A stretch of DNA of 64,000 nt from Globodera rostochiensis. Taxonomy: Eukaryota > Nematoda > Chromadorea > Rhabditida > Heteroderidae. Every line of letters begins with the position of its first letter. The first letter of the stretch is position 1. The translations under genes were made by a program, and so were the position numbers. Of the stretch, positions 50,901 to 64,000 are shown piece by piece. The notes beneath the pieces are model-generated. The model had not been told where the DNA came from, searched no databases, and saw only the letters and a program-made list of their open reading frames with translations. The DNA is taken from contig JAEVLN010000004.1 in the NCBI GenBank assembly GCA_018350325.1, positions 3,472,001 through 3,536,000 of the forward strand, read 5' to 3'.

Positions 50901-53900
50901 GGCGGACCGTTGTCGGGCCGGCAGCGACCTAATGCGGCCCCTACCTCCTTGAAGAAGATTCATCGGACGATGGGATTTTCGGAGAGGGGGGGGGGGGAAC
51001 CACCAACACTCACCAGCAGCAACATCATTAATCATCATTGGTCATCGACGGAAAATGGATGCCCCAAAATCGGGGGAAACAAAATTTTTCGGGAAATTTG
51101 TGGAGACAAAAAACGGGCGGGGGGGGGGGGGGGGGGGGGGGGGGTGGAGACTAATGGATTTGATGGGGAATCTTTCTGAAATTTAAAGAGCAAACTACAG
51201 CGCTTGCATGACCTATTATTGCTGGTGATGTAAGACTCCAAATTGGGGGTTCAACTAAACACCCGAAGTGTTTGAATTTGTTGGGCTATATCTCTTAATG
51301 AGTCGAAGCTATTAGCAAACTAAGCCTTACAAAAAACAACTCATTAACAGCCTTCGAAAGTAATCAGCAGAAACTTTCATTTGCCGAAATGGCAAAACTG
51401 TAAATCACAGTTAATTTTAAATCACTTTTTTGCAATGTTCGAAACGACGTGCCAATGTTATGAGGGTCGTGCCCTTGGATGACTTCAGCCACTGCCAAAG
51501 TGCCAACAAACTGTGCCACTTGCACCGGGTTTTGGCCTTGTCTGTTCAGCATGGAGGGGTCGGCGCCGCGGTACAGCAAAACCTTTGGAACAATCAAACA
51601 GAGTCAAAGTCAAAATTCAGTTTTTTAGAAAACTAAAATGAATTTGATGACCGTATGCCCCAAATTGAATTATACGGTATGCCAAGTTTAGATAAAGAGT
51701 ATTAGTTGTAAATTCCGCCAAAAACGCAACGCCAAAGGAATTTGAATGAGCGTACAGTAACCCCCCACCTGTGCACAGTCCACCCGGCCGTTGACCGCAC
51801 AAACGTGCAGTGGCGTGTTTCCGTTAATGCTAAAAACCATTTGTTTAATGTAATTTAAACTAAACAATTGCAAATATTTTAACTTCAAATTAATGTAAAA
51901 TTACTTGCGCGCGTTGAAGTCGGCCCCGTAATATATCAGCAGCTCCACATGCTTCGCAAGGCCATTCTTGCAAGCCTTGGGGCATTTTGGAATTGATTTA
52001 AACGAATGGGGCCTAATTTATTCGGGAATTCACCTGGGGGCTAAGTTATTCGGGAATTCACCTGGGGGCTAAGTTATTCGGGAATTCACCTGGGGGCTAA
52101 GTTATTCGGGAATTCACCTGGGGGCTAAGTTATTCGGGAATTCACCTAGGGGCTAAGTTATTCGGGAATTCACCTAGGGGCTAAGTTATTCGGGAATTCA
52201 CCTAGGGGCTAAGTTATTCGGGAATATCACCTAGGGCTAAGTTATTCGGGAATTCACCATGGGGCCTAAGTTATTCGGGAATTCACCCTAGGGCTAAGTT
52301 ATCGGATTCACCTGGGGCTAAGTTATTCGGGAATTACCTGGGGGGCTAAGTATTCGGGAATTCACCTAGGGGGCTAGTTATTCGGGAATTTACCTGGGGG
52401 CTAAGTTATTGGGATTCACCAGGGGGCCTAAGTTATCGGGAATTCACCTGGGGCTAAGGTTATTCGGGATCACCTGGGGGTAAGTTATTCGGGAATTCAC
52501 CTGGGGGCTAAGTTATTCGGGAATTCACCTAGGGGCTAAGTTATTCGGGAATTCACCTAGGGGCTAAGTTATTCGGGAATTCACCTAGGGGCTAAGTTAT
52601 TCGGGAATTCACCTAGGGGCTAAGTTATTCGGGAATTCACCTGGGGGCTAAGTTATTCGGGAATTCACCTAGGGGCTAAGTTATTCGGGAATTCACCTGG
52701 GGGATTCGGGAATTTACCTAGGGGCTAAGTTATTCGGGAATTTACATGGGGGCTAAGTTATTCGGGAATTCACCTGGGGGCTAAGTTATTCGGGAATTCA
52801 CCTGGGGGCTAAGTTATTCGGGAATTCACCTGGGGCTAAGTTATTCGGGAATTCACCTGGGGGCTAAGTTATTCGGGAATTCACCTGGGGGCTAAGTTAT
52901 TCGGGATTTCACCTGGGGGCTAAGTTATTCGGGAATTCACCTGGGGGCTAAGTTATTCGGGATTTCACCTGGGGGCTAAGTTATTCGGGAATTCACCTGG
53001 GGGCTAAGTTATTCGGGAATTCACCTGGGGGCTAAGTTATTCGGGAATTCACCTGGGGCTAAGTTATTCGGGAATTCACCTGGGGCTAAGTTATTCGGGA
53101 ATTCACCTGGGGCTAAGTTATTCGGGAATTCACCTGATGCATGGCGCTGTTGCCGTGCATGTCCACAACGTCCAGCTCGGCGGCCTCGGCCAAAAGCATT
53201 TGGGCCACCTCCGGGTTGGAGTCGGTGTTCAACATGTTGTAATAGAGAGGCTAAAGTTGAGACTTTCCAATAATTTCAGAAATTTCTAACCGTAAGACCG
53301 ATCAGATCGCGGTAATTGGGCGACGCGCCCAGCTCAAGAAGAGTGCGCACGTTGTCCGCTACCGACAGGAAGGCGGCCTTGTGCATGCAGGTCTAAAGGT
53401 TCAACAAAATTTCAACTTAAAAGGCCCCTCGGCTTTTTGGACCTGCCCTTCGGCGTTGCGGAAGTCCAAATGCGCTCCGCCGCCCACCAATTGGACAATC
53501 ACCGCGCGGTTCTCTTCAATGCCGGCCGCCGACGTCAGCAACGACTCGCCGTGCGCGTCGTGCAGATTCGGGTCCATGCCTTGGGCACAAAGCCGCTCAA
53601 TCTAAAGGCATTATTCACAATTTAAAGCACAAAATGGTCACTTTTGCCGCATTGCGTCCCTGCACCGCTTCCACCATTTTTCGCACGTTTGTGCGCGACT
53701 GCACCGCGTTCAGCGCTTTCTCGTCCAAACCCAGCATTTTGTACACCTTTTGGAGAAGAATTGAATAAACTTTTGTGATTGATTTGATGACCAACTATTT
53801 AACCCCCCCCCCTCTGTCGATCAAATGGAATTTATCAAAATTGATCAATTTTGCCCAAAATCCTGCTCACCCTCTTCTTGAACTTCAACTCCACGTAGGG

Positions 53901-55119
53901 CACACAGTCGTGGAACGGATAGTCGCGAATGTGCCGATCCTCAAGCAGAAATTTGCCGGCCCTTCCGTCGCAGGGAGGCAGGAACAAGCCGTAGTTGAAC
54001 TCTTTGTCCAGCTGTTGGGGCAGCGAGTGCAGAAGACGGCGTTTGATGTCCCACACCAACTCATCCAACGAAACGCTCAGACATTTCTGAAACTTTGGAG
54101 GCTTTTAGGTCTAAATTTTTATTTTTTTGAAAGTGTCAGCGGCTAAAATATGCCCAATTTGTGGACATTTGTCACAGTGTCAATGTTCCCTGGCCCGCCC
54201 GGGTCCCGGGCTGCTTGGTGAAGTCCAAAAATGGTGGACGAACACACTGAATGCGTGGTCCAGGTTTTAGCGGGACAAAGCATCTGATCGGGTCACCAAA
54301 TTGGCAACCTTTTTATGTTTTTCTAACTCTGATCAGCAGCGTGCACATTTTGCAATCCCACCCAATCAGCAAATGGTGGGCCTTGCAAAAAAAATCCGGA
54401 AATTAAACAGAAAAGATGCTTTTCGTGACGAAAACTCCGTCGATCGAAGCTAATTCAGGTACTTTGCTCGACTTTGACCGGATTGAGGCGAATTAGCGCA
54501 ATTAATACGCCCAAAAGTCGCCTGAGGCGGAACTTAATTAGAATTGCTTTTCGTGAAGGCAATTTGCTGCAACTTTTTATGAAATTGCGGGAGGCGCAAT
54601 TGAGTGAGTCCGCCCTTTTTGGGTAAGTTTTGAGGCAGGCCCAATTTTTCAAATTTTACCGCAAAATTTTACTTAAATTATTTATATCGGAAGTTTTTTT
54701 GATCCGATTAATAATTAAAGACCCAAACATTTGAATTTCACATTAAAATGGGCCGAGTGAAACAATTTGAAGAAACACCACACAAAAGTCCAAAGAGTAC
54801 AAAATATTCAAACGTTCAAAAAATAATTCCATTTAAAATTCCTAATTTTATATTGTTAAAGCTCCTAATTTCGGCACTTTTGTCGCCCCGTTCTACCCCA
54901 ATTGACCTGTATTTTGAGATGCGGCACAAATATTTGCATGTTTAACGTGCCGTCCGCGCGTCCCTCCGCCGCGCTGCATGTGGCGACCATGCCGGTGCCG
55001 TTGGCCAAGTGCCGCTGGTCCCCCAAAGTGCTCAGCGAGTCGTCGGCGGTGCCGGTGTGCAGAGAGAGTGAGGGGGAGGCACTGCCGGCAGAGGACGAAG
55101 AGGAGGGGGGAAAGTGCAT
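44990..55119 (-). CDS. shn-1: Shank postsynaptic scaffold (ANK-PDZ-proline-rich-SAM)
   Basis: Start MHFPPSSSSSAGSASPSLSL at 55119, then LNMQIFVPHLKIQKCLSVSL. The Shank N-terminal ubiquitin-like domain follows (DELVWDIKRRLLHSLPQQLD, DYPFHDCVPYVELKFKKR; about 53830-54100). Ankyrin repeats lie in exons at 51390-53760 (ESLLTSAAGIEENRAVIVQL, TCMHKAAFLSVADNVRTLLE, LTPLYYNMLNTDSNPEVAQM, NGNTPLHVCAVNGRVDCAQ, LLYRGADPSMLNRQGQNPVQ). A linker RRRMSSRQSNSDHLLLRRRS is at about 49170-49350. The PDZ domain is at 48640-49080 (ILVIPRGRNGFGFILRGAK, RANPALQFFEGIVPHGMAAR, GDFLLEVNGVDVRTASHERV). A proline-rich region with DSDLRSALAKRRSKV occupies about 45500-47900. The SAM domain is at 45156-45290 plus a last exon (NVAEWLASLELHGYASAFG, LGVTRIAHRQTMVQSL), stop 44990. 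No SH3 domain is seen, as in C. elegans SHN-1. It organises synaptic and muscle signalling complexes. Introns carry two large repeat arrays. Confidence 0.93.
48397..48411. repeat. G run in a Shank intron
   Basis: About 15 uninterrupted Gs on + (C on the Shank transcript strand), in an intron between the PDZ exon and the first proline-rich exon. The surrounding 200 bases are rich in GATC. Confidence 0.7.
50216..50733. repeat. G-rich minisatellite (GGCATCAGGACGAG + G tract) in a Shank intron
   Basis: About twelve copies of a unit made of ggcatcaggacgag (or ggcatcagggcgag/ggcatcaagacgag) followed by 10-40 bases of G with single A interruptions. Blocks are reused: the pair near 50395-50420 resembles 50490-50515. 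All three + frames are open for about 180 codons and rich in Gly/Arg/Glu, which reflects composition. It lies between the last ankyrin exon and the linker exon of Shank, on the C-rich strand of the transcript. Confidence 0.9.
51118..51144. repeat. G homopolymer in a Shank intron
   Basis: About 27 consecutive Gs on the + strand, in the same intron as the G-rich minisatellite and about 390 bases from it. Length is uncertain for assembly reasons. Confidence 0.8.
52021..53133 (-). repeat. 28-bp tandem satellite (about 40 copies) filling a Shank intron
   Basis: The intron spans 51976-53133, between exon ends GNSAMHQ and ACKNGLAKHVE. The unit on + is ggaattcacctgggggctaa followed by gttattcg, 28 bases. 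An A/G variant (cctagggg) clusters at 52140-52240 and 52530-52680. On the transcript strand each unit starts gtgaattcccg, identical to the real 5' splice site, and ends ccccag. The segment about 52210-52500 has many one-base indels, while flanking copies are nearly identical. The acceptor-proximal 45-60 bases are unique and look like the original short intron. Confidence 0.93.
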
Positions 55120-55805
55120 TTTGGCAACCTGAAAGTTTGGGGGGGGGGGTCGTCGGTTTGGCAGTTTAAATTGGCACTAAATTTGTTTACGGTATAATAA
55201 AAGGGGTAATTGATTGACCAATGTTCCCAGGTTGAGGTCTTTTAAGCCCCATTTTGTGGTTTTTTGAGAGCCGATTAAGAGGTTTAATCAGTTTAATTTA
55301 ATGTCAAGGCCAAATTGGCTGAAGTCTGGCCATAAATTTATTAAAAAAAGAATGAAAAACATCATTAAATTGTATATGACAAAAAAGCCACAATTTGCGG
55401 CTTTGTAGCCAGGCCCTTAAGGCACAGCGTCATGTAATTGAGGATTTTTAATTAATTAAGGCGGAATTATTAACTCTTTGAGCATCCGATCTGATCATAT
55501 GAGCAAAAACTTTTTGTTGGGCTGTCTGAGTCTGACCATTCATTGATCATTAATGTTTTTGCCTGAAGCAAATTTTGCCATTTGAATTCATTTTGCCCCG
55601 GCAAATTATTCCTTTCTCTTCAAATCATTCTTCTCCTAGCCGATTCATAAATACTTCGGAGTTCCGTCGCTGGACGAATCGATAAGATGGAAGGAAGGAG
55701 GGAAAGAAGGAAGAGCCGCCGCCGCGAAGTGGAAGAAGTTCAGTTAGTCTACTCCCCCCCCCCACTTTTTATGGGGTGGAAGGGAAGATCCGTGGCGGAC
55801 GATAA

Positions 55806-56671
<866 letters not shown>

Positions 56672-59600
56672 CTCCGCCGCCCCGTCCGTGGTTCTTCTTC
56701 CCTTGACGACGGCGGTAACCCAAAAGCCCCCCGTACCCTTTGATTAGAACAGTTTTTGCATAAATTTTCGTTGATAAGAAACTTTGGAATTAAAAAACGA
56801 ATTCAGAGAATGATCGGTCAAATTCAATTCATTTTCTGCCCGAGGCAATTTAAACGTTTTAATGTCATTGCCCAAGGGCCTACCTAACCTTAAACACATG
56901 CAAATGCTCTAAACACTGTTTCTAAACTAAAAATGATGCGATCGTTAAACTGATAAAAGAAAGGGGCAATGCAATTTATGTCCGATGCCTCCGACATAAA
57001 AGCAAAAAAAGCAAAATTATCAATACATAAATGCCCGAAAAGCCAAATTTGTGAAACTTCGGTTCTGGAACCAAAGAAATGGGTCTGTCATTTGGGCTGT
57101 GTGAGGTCTCTGATCGGACCTCATCAAGTTGTCGATGCGATCAGTTACGACCACTGACTGATCAATGGTATTATTACAACGACCCCTCGGGCGACACAGA
57201 GAATTAATTGCGTATGGAGAGGAATGAACTTGTGTCCAGAGGATGAAAAACAAATGCAAAAGCTTTTTATGATCAGTCGGCCCAATGGGAAAGGGACATC
57301 AATGATAATCTCGAACTTTTCCGAGAACGAGTGATTAAAAGGCCAAAAGATCGTTATTGCCTCGGGGGAAAAAAGTCCGTTCCGGTGGCCGAACAGCCCA
57401 AATGGGTAGAAAAGAGATGAATTGGCTGCATTTCAAAACAATAATCAGCGTATCCCGATTTGATCGGTTTTTTGCTTACAGATCAAACAGTTTTTTTTGG
57501 GGATAAGAATGAGTCGGCGGATCCAAGCAAATCGGTGAATCAGTCAGTCAATCGGGTCAAATCGGGGTTGATCATTTAAGAGCGCGAGGAAACGTGTAAC
57601 CTTCCCCTGATGCTGGAGAGGAAGTCTGGTTGAGCGCCTAATTAGGGTTGGTCCCCGGGGAATGGGACAAACCAATTAGCACAGTTGGATTAAACATTTT
57701 CCATAAAACTCTCGGGGAGAGGCGAGGACAGGAGGTGCCTTTACCGTTAATTGCAGTGTTAATTGTGGTATAGATTAAATTTGGATAAATCTGAATGTCT
57801 TTGGGTCCAAAACGTCGCCTCGGGGGATGGAACACCCATCATTAGGCAAGGAGAGCTCCTCAGGAGTCATTTCCTCGCAGAAGGACATGTTTTTGGGAGG
57901 GCTGAAGATGGCATCGGCCACCACCCCCAAAATAAGGCAATTCGGTGCCGGATTCGAGTAAAAATCCCGAAACGGAATTCTAGTCGCTGTCGAAGCTAAT
58001 TATGGCCAATTCGCGCGGCTTCACCTCCTCGGGGCCATTTTCCCCCGCGGAGTGAAAGGGTTCAATTGGACTTTTATTGGGCAATTTGCCTTTTACGCGA
58101 AACGCGGAAAGTTTTGTTGTCCGGAACCGGCGGGGACCCCATCTTTGGAGGATGGAATAGCAGAAAATCGGTCGGGGGGAGGGGGAGGACGAATAGACTC
58201 GTTTTGACAATAAAAGATTGAATTTAAAAAATCTATTTTTGGAAACAAATTTTTAAACAATTTTAGGCCAGAAGTTGGCATTTTGACCAGATCAATCAGC
58301 TTTATGGTCAGTGAAATTTCAGTTAATGACATTCCTTTTATTCTCAGATCATGTTGGCATTTATTAGACATCATTTAAAATTTGTGCTAATGATAATTAA
58401 TGGTTCAAATTCCCGCCTTCTGATCATTGGTCAGTGATAATTTGCCTATGGCGCCACACATGCCCCGCGGGCATGCGAGTGTTTTACGGGGGGGGGGGGG
58501 GTTCTGAAGGGATTTCCCCCCGGGGGGGGGATTGTGGCGGGATTGCCCACGTCCATTGTACTCTTGCGCTTTATCTGACGACGTGTTTAGTCGGGAAATG
58601 TGGTGGCGCGTTGGGGCGCAAAAGGTTGGGGTGGGGATTTTGGGGGAGGCGGAAGGGGCAGCAAAGAAAGCAATGGACTTTTCAATGGGTGCATCCCATC
58701 GGAGGCGGTCGCTGGGGAAGGAGTACAAGAAAGAGGGGAAGGAGCAGCAGCAGGGCGGACCGGACCCCGAAGATGAGAGGACGACGACGACAACGACGAC
58801 GACCATCTTCCGCGGAAAATCGATGAAGACGGACGGACGGACGGATGGAGGACGGGGGGGGGGGATTTGCGGGGGGGATGTTGATGTTGTCGAGGTGGAC
58901 GACGACCACCCCACAACCATCATCTCATCATCATCACATCCTCCTCCTCAGCAGCAGCACAGAGCTGCTGCTGAAGACAGGAAAGTGCGCCATCGAAGTG
59001 GGGGACGCGGAAAGCCCTTGGGGGACTGATTGGGGGACTGGGGCCCAAATTGCGGACAAACTCGAAGATGACGGGAGGGGGGGGGGCAGGGTGTGGAAGG
59101 GAAAGGTGGCCTTACCAAAACTCTTCCACCCACCCAACCGTTCGCGATCGTTGGGAAGGATGGGCGGCTTGGGCTTGGATGGGTCGGTGGTCATTCGGGA
59201 GGCGAGGGCGCTTGAGGAGTCCGTCAATGGACGCAAACACTCCCCCCCGGGGGGGGGGGGAATCGATTGGTTCTGGGAGTTTCGCATCTTTAGTGGACGG
59301 ATGGATGCAAATGGACGGGGGCGAGCGTTTGGGGGACACTTTTGAGGTTCTTCACACTCTCTCTTTTGCCCGGGGGTCAGCCGGATGGACAAAAAGCCAA
59401 ATTTGGGCTAATCAAATTGATCTGGACAACCAAATGGGCCTTATTTGTTAGCCGGATGGCATAATTTGGCTCATGGAAATTGTTGGGAATTTTGATGACT
59501 TTTCGTAAGGAAAACTTTGGCATAAACTAATTTATGAAGTTGGCATTAAATTAAGCAATTTTTTGTGATTAAATTGCATTTTCTTTATGTATAAATAAAT

Positions 59601-61375
59601 TTAGTTGTTTTTGTCTTCAGCGGATGGAGAAATGGCGGTGAGTTGCACTTTGGGGGTCGTCCATTGTCAATGCCCCCCCCCCAAAGGCATTTGTGCCCGC
59701 TTGGAAAGAACTTCCCCCGCGGCGAAATTGACCTTTGGGGGGGGGGCTGCTGCCGATGCTCTCGGAGGTGGACAACAACGAATGAATGAATGAATAATGA
59801 AAATTTGTTTTAGGTCTTAAATTTTTTGATTATCGAAAAAGTTCACAATTTTTTGTATTAAATGTTATCAAATTAATTTATAAATTATTAAAAGCAATAA
59901 ATTTTGACGATTTATGGAAATTTGGAGATTTTTAGGTCCTAAAAGTCGTGCCCAAAGCGATTGACATTTTATGAGGTGAAAAAGCGTTTGCCCCGTGACG
60001 ATAAGGTTATGGTCGGCGGTCGGGGGGGGGGGGGGACGAAATAACAAAATCCAAAATGCATACGGACGACGAAGAAAAGTTGGAGAAGAATTTGGGCAAC
60101 TTTGGATTTGACTCCAACGCTTTGGCCTTTCGTTTTCATTTTTTGTTTTCAAATTTGAGCATTCATTGCCAAAACGTTCAGAAAATTGTATGAATAATCC
60201 CCCGAGGGCTGTGAAAAAAGCGATGAGCAATCGACCAAAAAAGGCAAATCAGCCCAGCAAAAACAAAAGGGAGGAACAAATGATAAAGCATTCGTTTCGA
60301 AAATAAAGCCCCGGCATTTTAACGAAGAATTCAAATTGAATTTGGTCAAAAAACAAAACAAATCAAATACAAATTAATTTCAAAATAAGATTAAAAAATG
60401 TTACGAAGAATTTGATTTGAGTTTTCAATTTTAGTAAAGGAATGCATTTTTGTTCCTCAGATTGTCCATTTGAATATTTTATCCCCCCCGGGGGGGGGGG
60501 GGACTTTGTTTAGCCCGGGGATTTGCTCCTAGGCAACTCGGGGAAGGAAACAGTGGCCGGCCACCGAATGCCATCATTACCTGTGGCAGCCTTTCCCCGC
60601 TGCCCTTTCTCTCAAAAGCATCGATTGATGGCCATTTGGAAAGGCGGCGGGCGGGCAGTGTTTTCGAGGCTTCAAATGACCAAAAAATGCGGGGGCGTGC
60701 CGCTTACCAAAAAATGGAGCGGGATTTTAAGAAAAAATCGGGATTAAACCTCGGGAAAATCCCGGCCAAAACCCGGGACTAAAGGACTAGAATAAAGATT
60801 TGCAAATTTTGAAAGGCCAATTATTGAGCAAATGTTTGAGTAACGCAAAAGCACTAATTGGCCATGTTAACGTTGTGCCACGCTTGAATTTTGGATTTGT
60901 GCCGATGCGTGGGCAGCCCAGGCATTCCTTCCCCTCCGGCGGGAAGGTTTGAGTTTCTTCCGGGAACAAACAAAAATAGGCCGTCCCGTGGCTGACGTTG
61001 CTCGGTGGGGGCGTAACAATACACAACGCCAAATGCTTAGGCCATCCCCCCGGGGGGTGGGGGGATAGATTGGCTTAGAAGCGACTGAATTTAGGGAAGA
61101 AGTGGGTGAGGGGGGGGGGGTATAATATTCGAATGTGATAATGAATTGTTTGTTGGGGAATATGTAACTGGTGGATGTCCGGAAGTGAGTGAACAGAAAT
61201 GAGAGGAGCTAATGAAGAAGATGTTTTCGGGGGGAATAAAAGTTAATTACAATGAGGTCAAATTATTTGGGATGGCATATAATATCCGGAATTCGCTAGA
61301 TCTGTGCAAATTTTCATGTTAACAAACCCCAAATTGCACTGATCCGCAAAGAACGACTTTTGATGATCCGTCCGA

Positions 61376-61575
61376 TTCCTCTATGATCTGATCTATGATC
61401 TGATTGATTTATGATCTGATGATATATGATCTGATTGATCTATGATTTATGATCTGATTGATCTATGATTTGATCTGATTGATCTATGATTTATGATCTG
61501 ATTGATTTATGATTTGTTGATCTATGATTTATGATCTGATTGATTTATGATTTGTTGATCTATGATCTAATGCGA
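61376..61575. repeat. Degenerate TATGATCTGATTGAT tandem array
   Basis: About 200 bases built from variants of tatgatctgattgat and tatgatttgttgatc. Later units repeat with a period of about 44 bases (gattgatttatgatttgttg recurs near 61500 and 61540). It is part of a wider enrichment of GATC in noncoding DNA here. Confidence 0.8.
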
Positions 61576-61741
61576 TGATAATGACAAATAATTTGCGTGG
61601 GTGATCAAGTAATGAATGGGCAAATAGAATTGGATGTCATCTGTGTGTTATTTATTCATTGTTCGTCCATCTCAAGTGATTGTTGCCTTTCCCTCCTTCC
61701 CCCCCCCCTTCAGAAACGAGATTTGCGCACATTTACGTGAC

Positions 61742-61839
61742 GGGCAAAAGCTTGAGATTTGGAAGAGATGAAGCTCGGATCTGCCTCCCCAGAGGGGCAG
61801 ATGCTTCCCCGAGGGCAGAAGCTTTTGCCCTCGGGGAAG
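61742..61839. repeat. Cluster of short inverted repeats
   Basis: CTTCCCCGAGGGCA (61804-61817) pairs perfectly with TGCCCTCGGGGAAG (61826-61839) around an 8-base loop. ATCTGCC (61779-61785) pairs with GGCAGAT (61796-61802). The phrase gggcaaaagctt at 61742-61753 is the inverse of aagcttttgccc at 61819-61830. The meaning is unknown. Confidence 0.7.
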
Positions 61840-64000
61840 TGCCTCCAATTAACATAATTGACGAGAAAATGATGATGGAATGGCATTCTGGTGCGTGGGG
61901 AGGGGGAGCGGATTTTTGAGGCTTTTCGCCTCTCTTAAGCCGCCAATCGGAGGGGGGGGGGGGGGGCTTGAAAGAGTGGCAACAACAAACTGTGAATTAA
62001 TTAATATAGAAAATGAATGAATATTCTCTCAGCGCGGGTAAATTGTTGAATATTTAAGTTTATTTTAGTGTTTAATATTAGCAATAATAAAGCATTGAAT
62101 GAAGCAGAAAGCAATTGATCGACGTTTCAAACAATTTAAAATTGCTGATCGACGGCTTTTTGGGGATGACGCATCCTTTTCCGCAGAGAATGTCGGATGA
62201 ATGTGCTGCTGCTGGTTTGTGCGGAAGTTTGTGTAATGACAACAATTATTAGCCTAATGCTTTCCCCGTCCCCGCCCGACCGGGGATTCCCCGATTCGCG
62301 TTCTACTCAACATTTTCTCATCAACTTCTGATCATTACCCTTCAATTGATCAGATCCGGTCAAGGCCAGATCAAAGAGAGACCATCAACTGATCATTTTA
62401 AATCATTGCAAACAAAGCTTCTCCATTACTAATTATAAGCGAATTGAGTACAATTAAGAAGCCTTGATTTAAATTGTGCAGCTTTGGATTTCGGAAACGA
62501 TTTGGAGCAGTGTTTATAAAATTGCCGATTTCGCTCTTTTTAAGCTTTCCGGAAGCCTTTGAATTTGTTGTCAATAAGTCCATTGAATGAAATTTATTCC
62601 CAAGCTCCTTGGCAACCAAAATCAATCGATGGGCAACAATAAAGCGCTGTCATTAAGAGCAAACATTGCCCGAGGCAAAGTGTCATACCTTTCCCCAAGC
62701 TATTTGGCAATGGCAGTCTTTGTCGGAACGTTTGCGCACATCGAGTCATTTGAAATTTTATATCGCCTCAGGGGACACTCAAATACCCTCTCCTATTACA
62801 AATTGAGGTTTTGAGAGGTTAACCTAGTGCCGCTTCCGAAATCCTTTTTTATATTCACTTTCCCCCTCCCTTTATATCCCCCCCCCCTTTAAGCTCAAAG
62901 ATTCCAATTATTTTCTATTGAGTATTTTCGGAGGCGAATCAAAACAATTTAAATTCCCGGGGGCGCTTCCCGCAGTGGTGGGGCCCGGGGGGGGGGGGGG
63001 GAGGGGGGGGGGACTTGAGCAAAAGCCCCCGAGGAAAACTCTTTTTGTGCCGTAAGCTAAGAGAAGGGAGCAAGCAACGGACGACAGGTTCGCTGCAGGC
63101 GACTTTTGTTAGTTTAACTTTTGGCCAAATGATTTTTTGGCCCAGGGGGCTTAGGCTTCGGTGACTTTATCAATCGGCTTCGCTTCTCCAGTAGAGGAAT
63201 TTCTCAGTTTTTTCGGGTCGTTGTCTCGCCGTAAGTCTCGACCATCGCTAACTTTCAGCAGGATTCAAATGCAGCAGTTCTTTAATAAATGCAAAACGCT
63301 AATTTGCTCCGTTTCCGACGTTTGGGAAGGTCGCTGTTATTCTCTACCAAAATTGTTTCCCAAAATGTATTTGCACCGGAAGGGGCCCCCCCCCCCGTCC
63401 GTTGCGTGGCAACCGACAAAATTCGCTTTTCAATGTGAAGCGTCTTCGACAGCTGGCACAATATTGCCTGCCGCTTTAAGCCAATTTTCGGCTTCTTCTG
63501 ATAAATATTTTTTAATTTTTGATTTTGGCATAATGAAATTTGTGATGATTCGTCCTCAATTTTCTCTGAAATTAAACGCGTCAAGGTTCTGTGCTGCACA
63601 TTTTGGCCGTTAATTTCCTTAAAATCCGTAAAAGATTTTTCAGTTGGGTTTATTCCCCGTTTCTGTGTCCGATAGCCCCCGTCACGGACGGATTCTTCGT
63701 GGATTTTAATGCCAATCTCGACTCTCGGCCATTTAGTTATCTCAAATTCATCCATCTTAGCAAAAAGAGTCCAAAAAAGGAAATTTTTTGGGATTGGGCG
63801 GGGCGGCGAGGGGGGGGGGGGAATTGAGCGCATTTCACTATTTGTTCAACACTTTCGTCATGACTTTCCGCCTCTTCAAAATTAATGATGGGCGGCGCAC
63901 AATTACGAACAAATAATTTTTGATCGAAACTGCGGACAAAATGAGGCTGAGTCGTCGTGATCAGAGGGAATTGCGATGACACCGGCGGTCGATCAGTTTT

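Noticed and set aside
52021..53133. CRISPR-like array
   Set aside because: Units are contiguous 28-bp repeats with no unique spacers, inside an intron of a eukaryotic gene.
58405..59451. Several 100-170 codon open frames on both strands
   Set aside because: GAC/ATC trinucleotide and G-rich composition keeps all frames open; no family, no consistent splice chain.
63282..63833. 183-codon minus-strand open frame
   Set aside because: Its N-terminus is a C/G run, composition is unlike its neighbours, and no domain or splice context supports it.

Overview
The window looks like genomic DNA of a nematode. Genes are broken into many small exons with short AT-rich introns that usually end in tttcag-like acceptors. 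Several families are nematode-specific or nematode-typical: an NRF-6-type acyltransferase, a secreted DB-module protein, a cuticle collagen, a nematode-style Shank, and a JNK with a TPY loop. Some introns are much longer than in Caenorhabditis and the DNA carries many long G or C runs. A plant-parasitic (tylenchid) nematode is my guess, not something the sequence proves. All CDS spans below are genomic extents that include introns.

Layout, left to right. The 3' part of an acyltransferase-3 (NRF-6-like) gene (+) is followed by a long pyrimidine-rich repeat. A compact (+) block then carries a PAIP1-like MIF4G protein, a JNK MAP kinase and DCAF13/Sof1. BPNT1 (-) converges on DCAF13. Next come a small secreted DB-module protein (+), then an arrestin-domain gene and an SLC7 amino-acid transporter, both (-). 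A cuticle collagen, the condensin II subunit CAPG-2 and succinyl-CoA ligase alpha follow on (+). After these come a short secreted prepropeptide (-), an unrecognised signal-peptide/membrane protein (+), a C2-domain synaptotagmin-like gene (-), and a 10 kb Shank gene (-) occupying 44990-55119. The last 9 kb (55120-64000) has no gene I can support and is dominated by poly-G tracts, GATC-rich stretches and short inverted repeats.

The genes do not form one pathway. They are a mix of housekeeping (ribosome biogenesis, TCA cycle, condensin, sulfur nucleotide metabolism), signalling (JNK, arrestin, Shank, C2) and cuticle or secreted functions. Two same-strand neighbours are close enough (about 370 bases) to be candidate operons: JNK-DCAF13 and arrestin-SLC7.

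The most unusual signal is in the introns. A Shank intron (51976-53133) is built from about 40 tandem copies of a 28-bp unit. An arrestin intron (23299-23502) is exactly four copies of a 51-bp unit. In both, each unit begins with the intron's own 5' splice site, so unit junctions resemble AG|GT ratchet (recursive-splicing) sites. A third intron, in the SLC7 gene, is three tandem copies of about 90 bp. This suggests whole or half introns growing by tandem duplication. A 242-bp MITE with 51-bp perfect terminal inverted repeats sits in a JNK intron.
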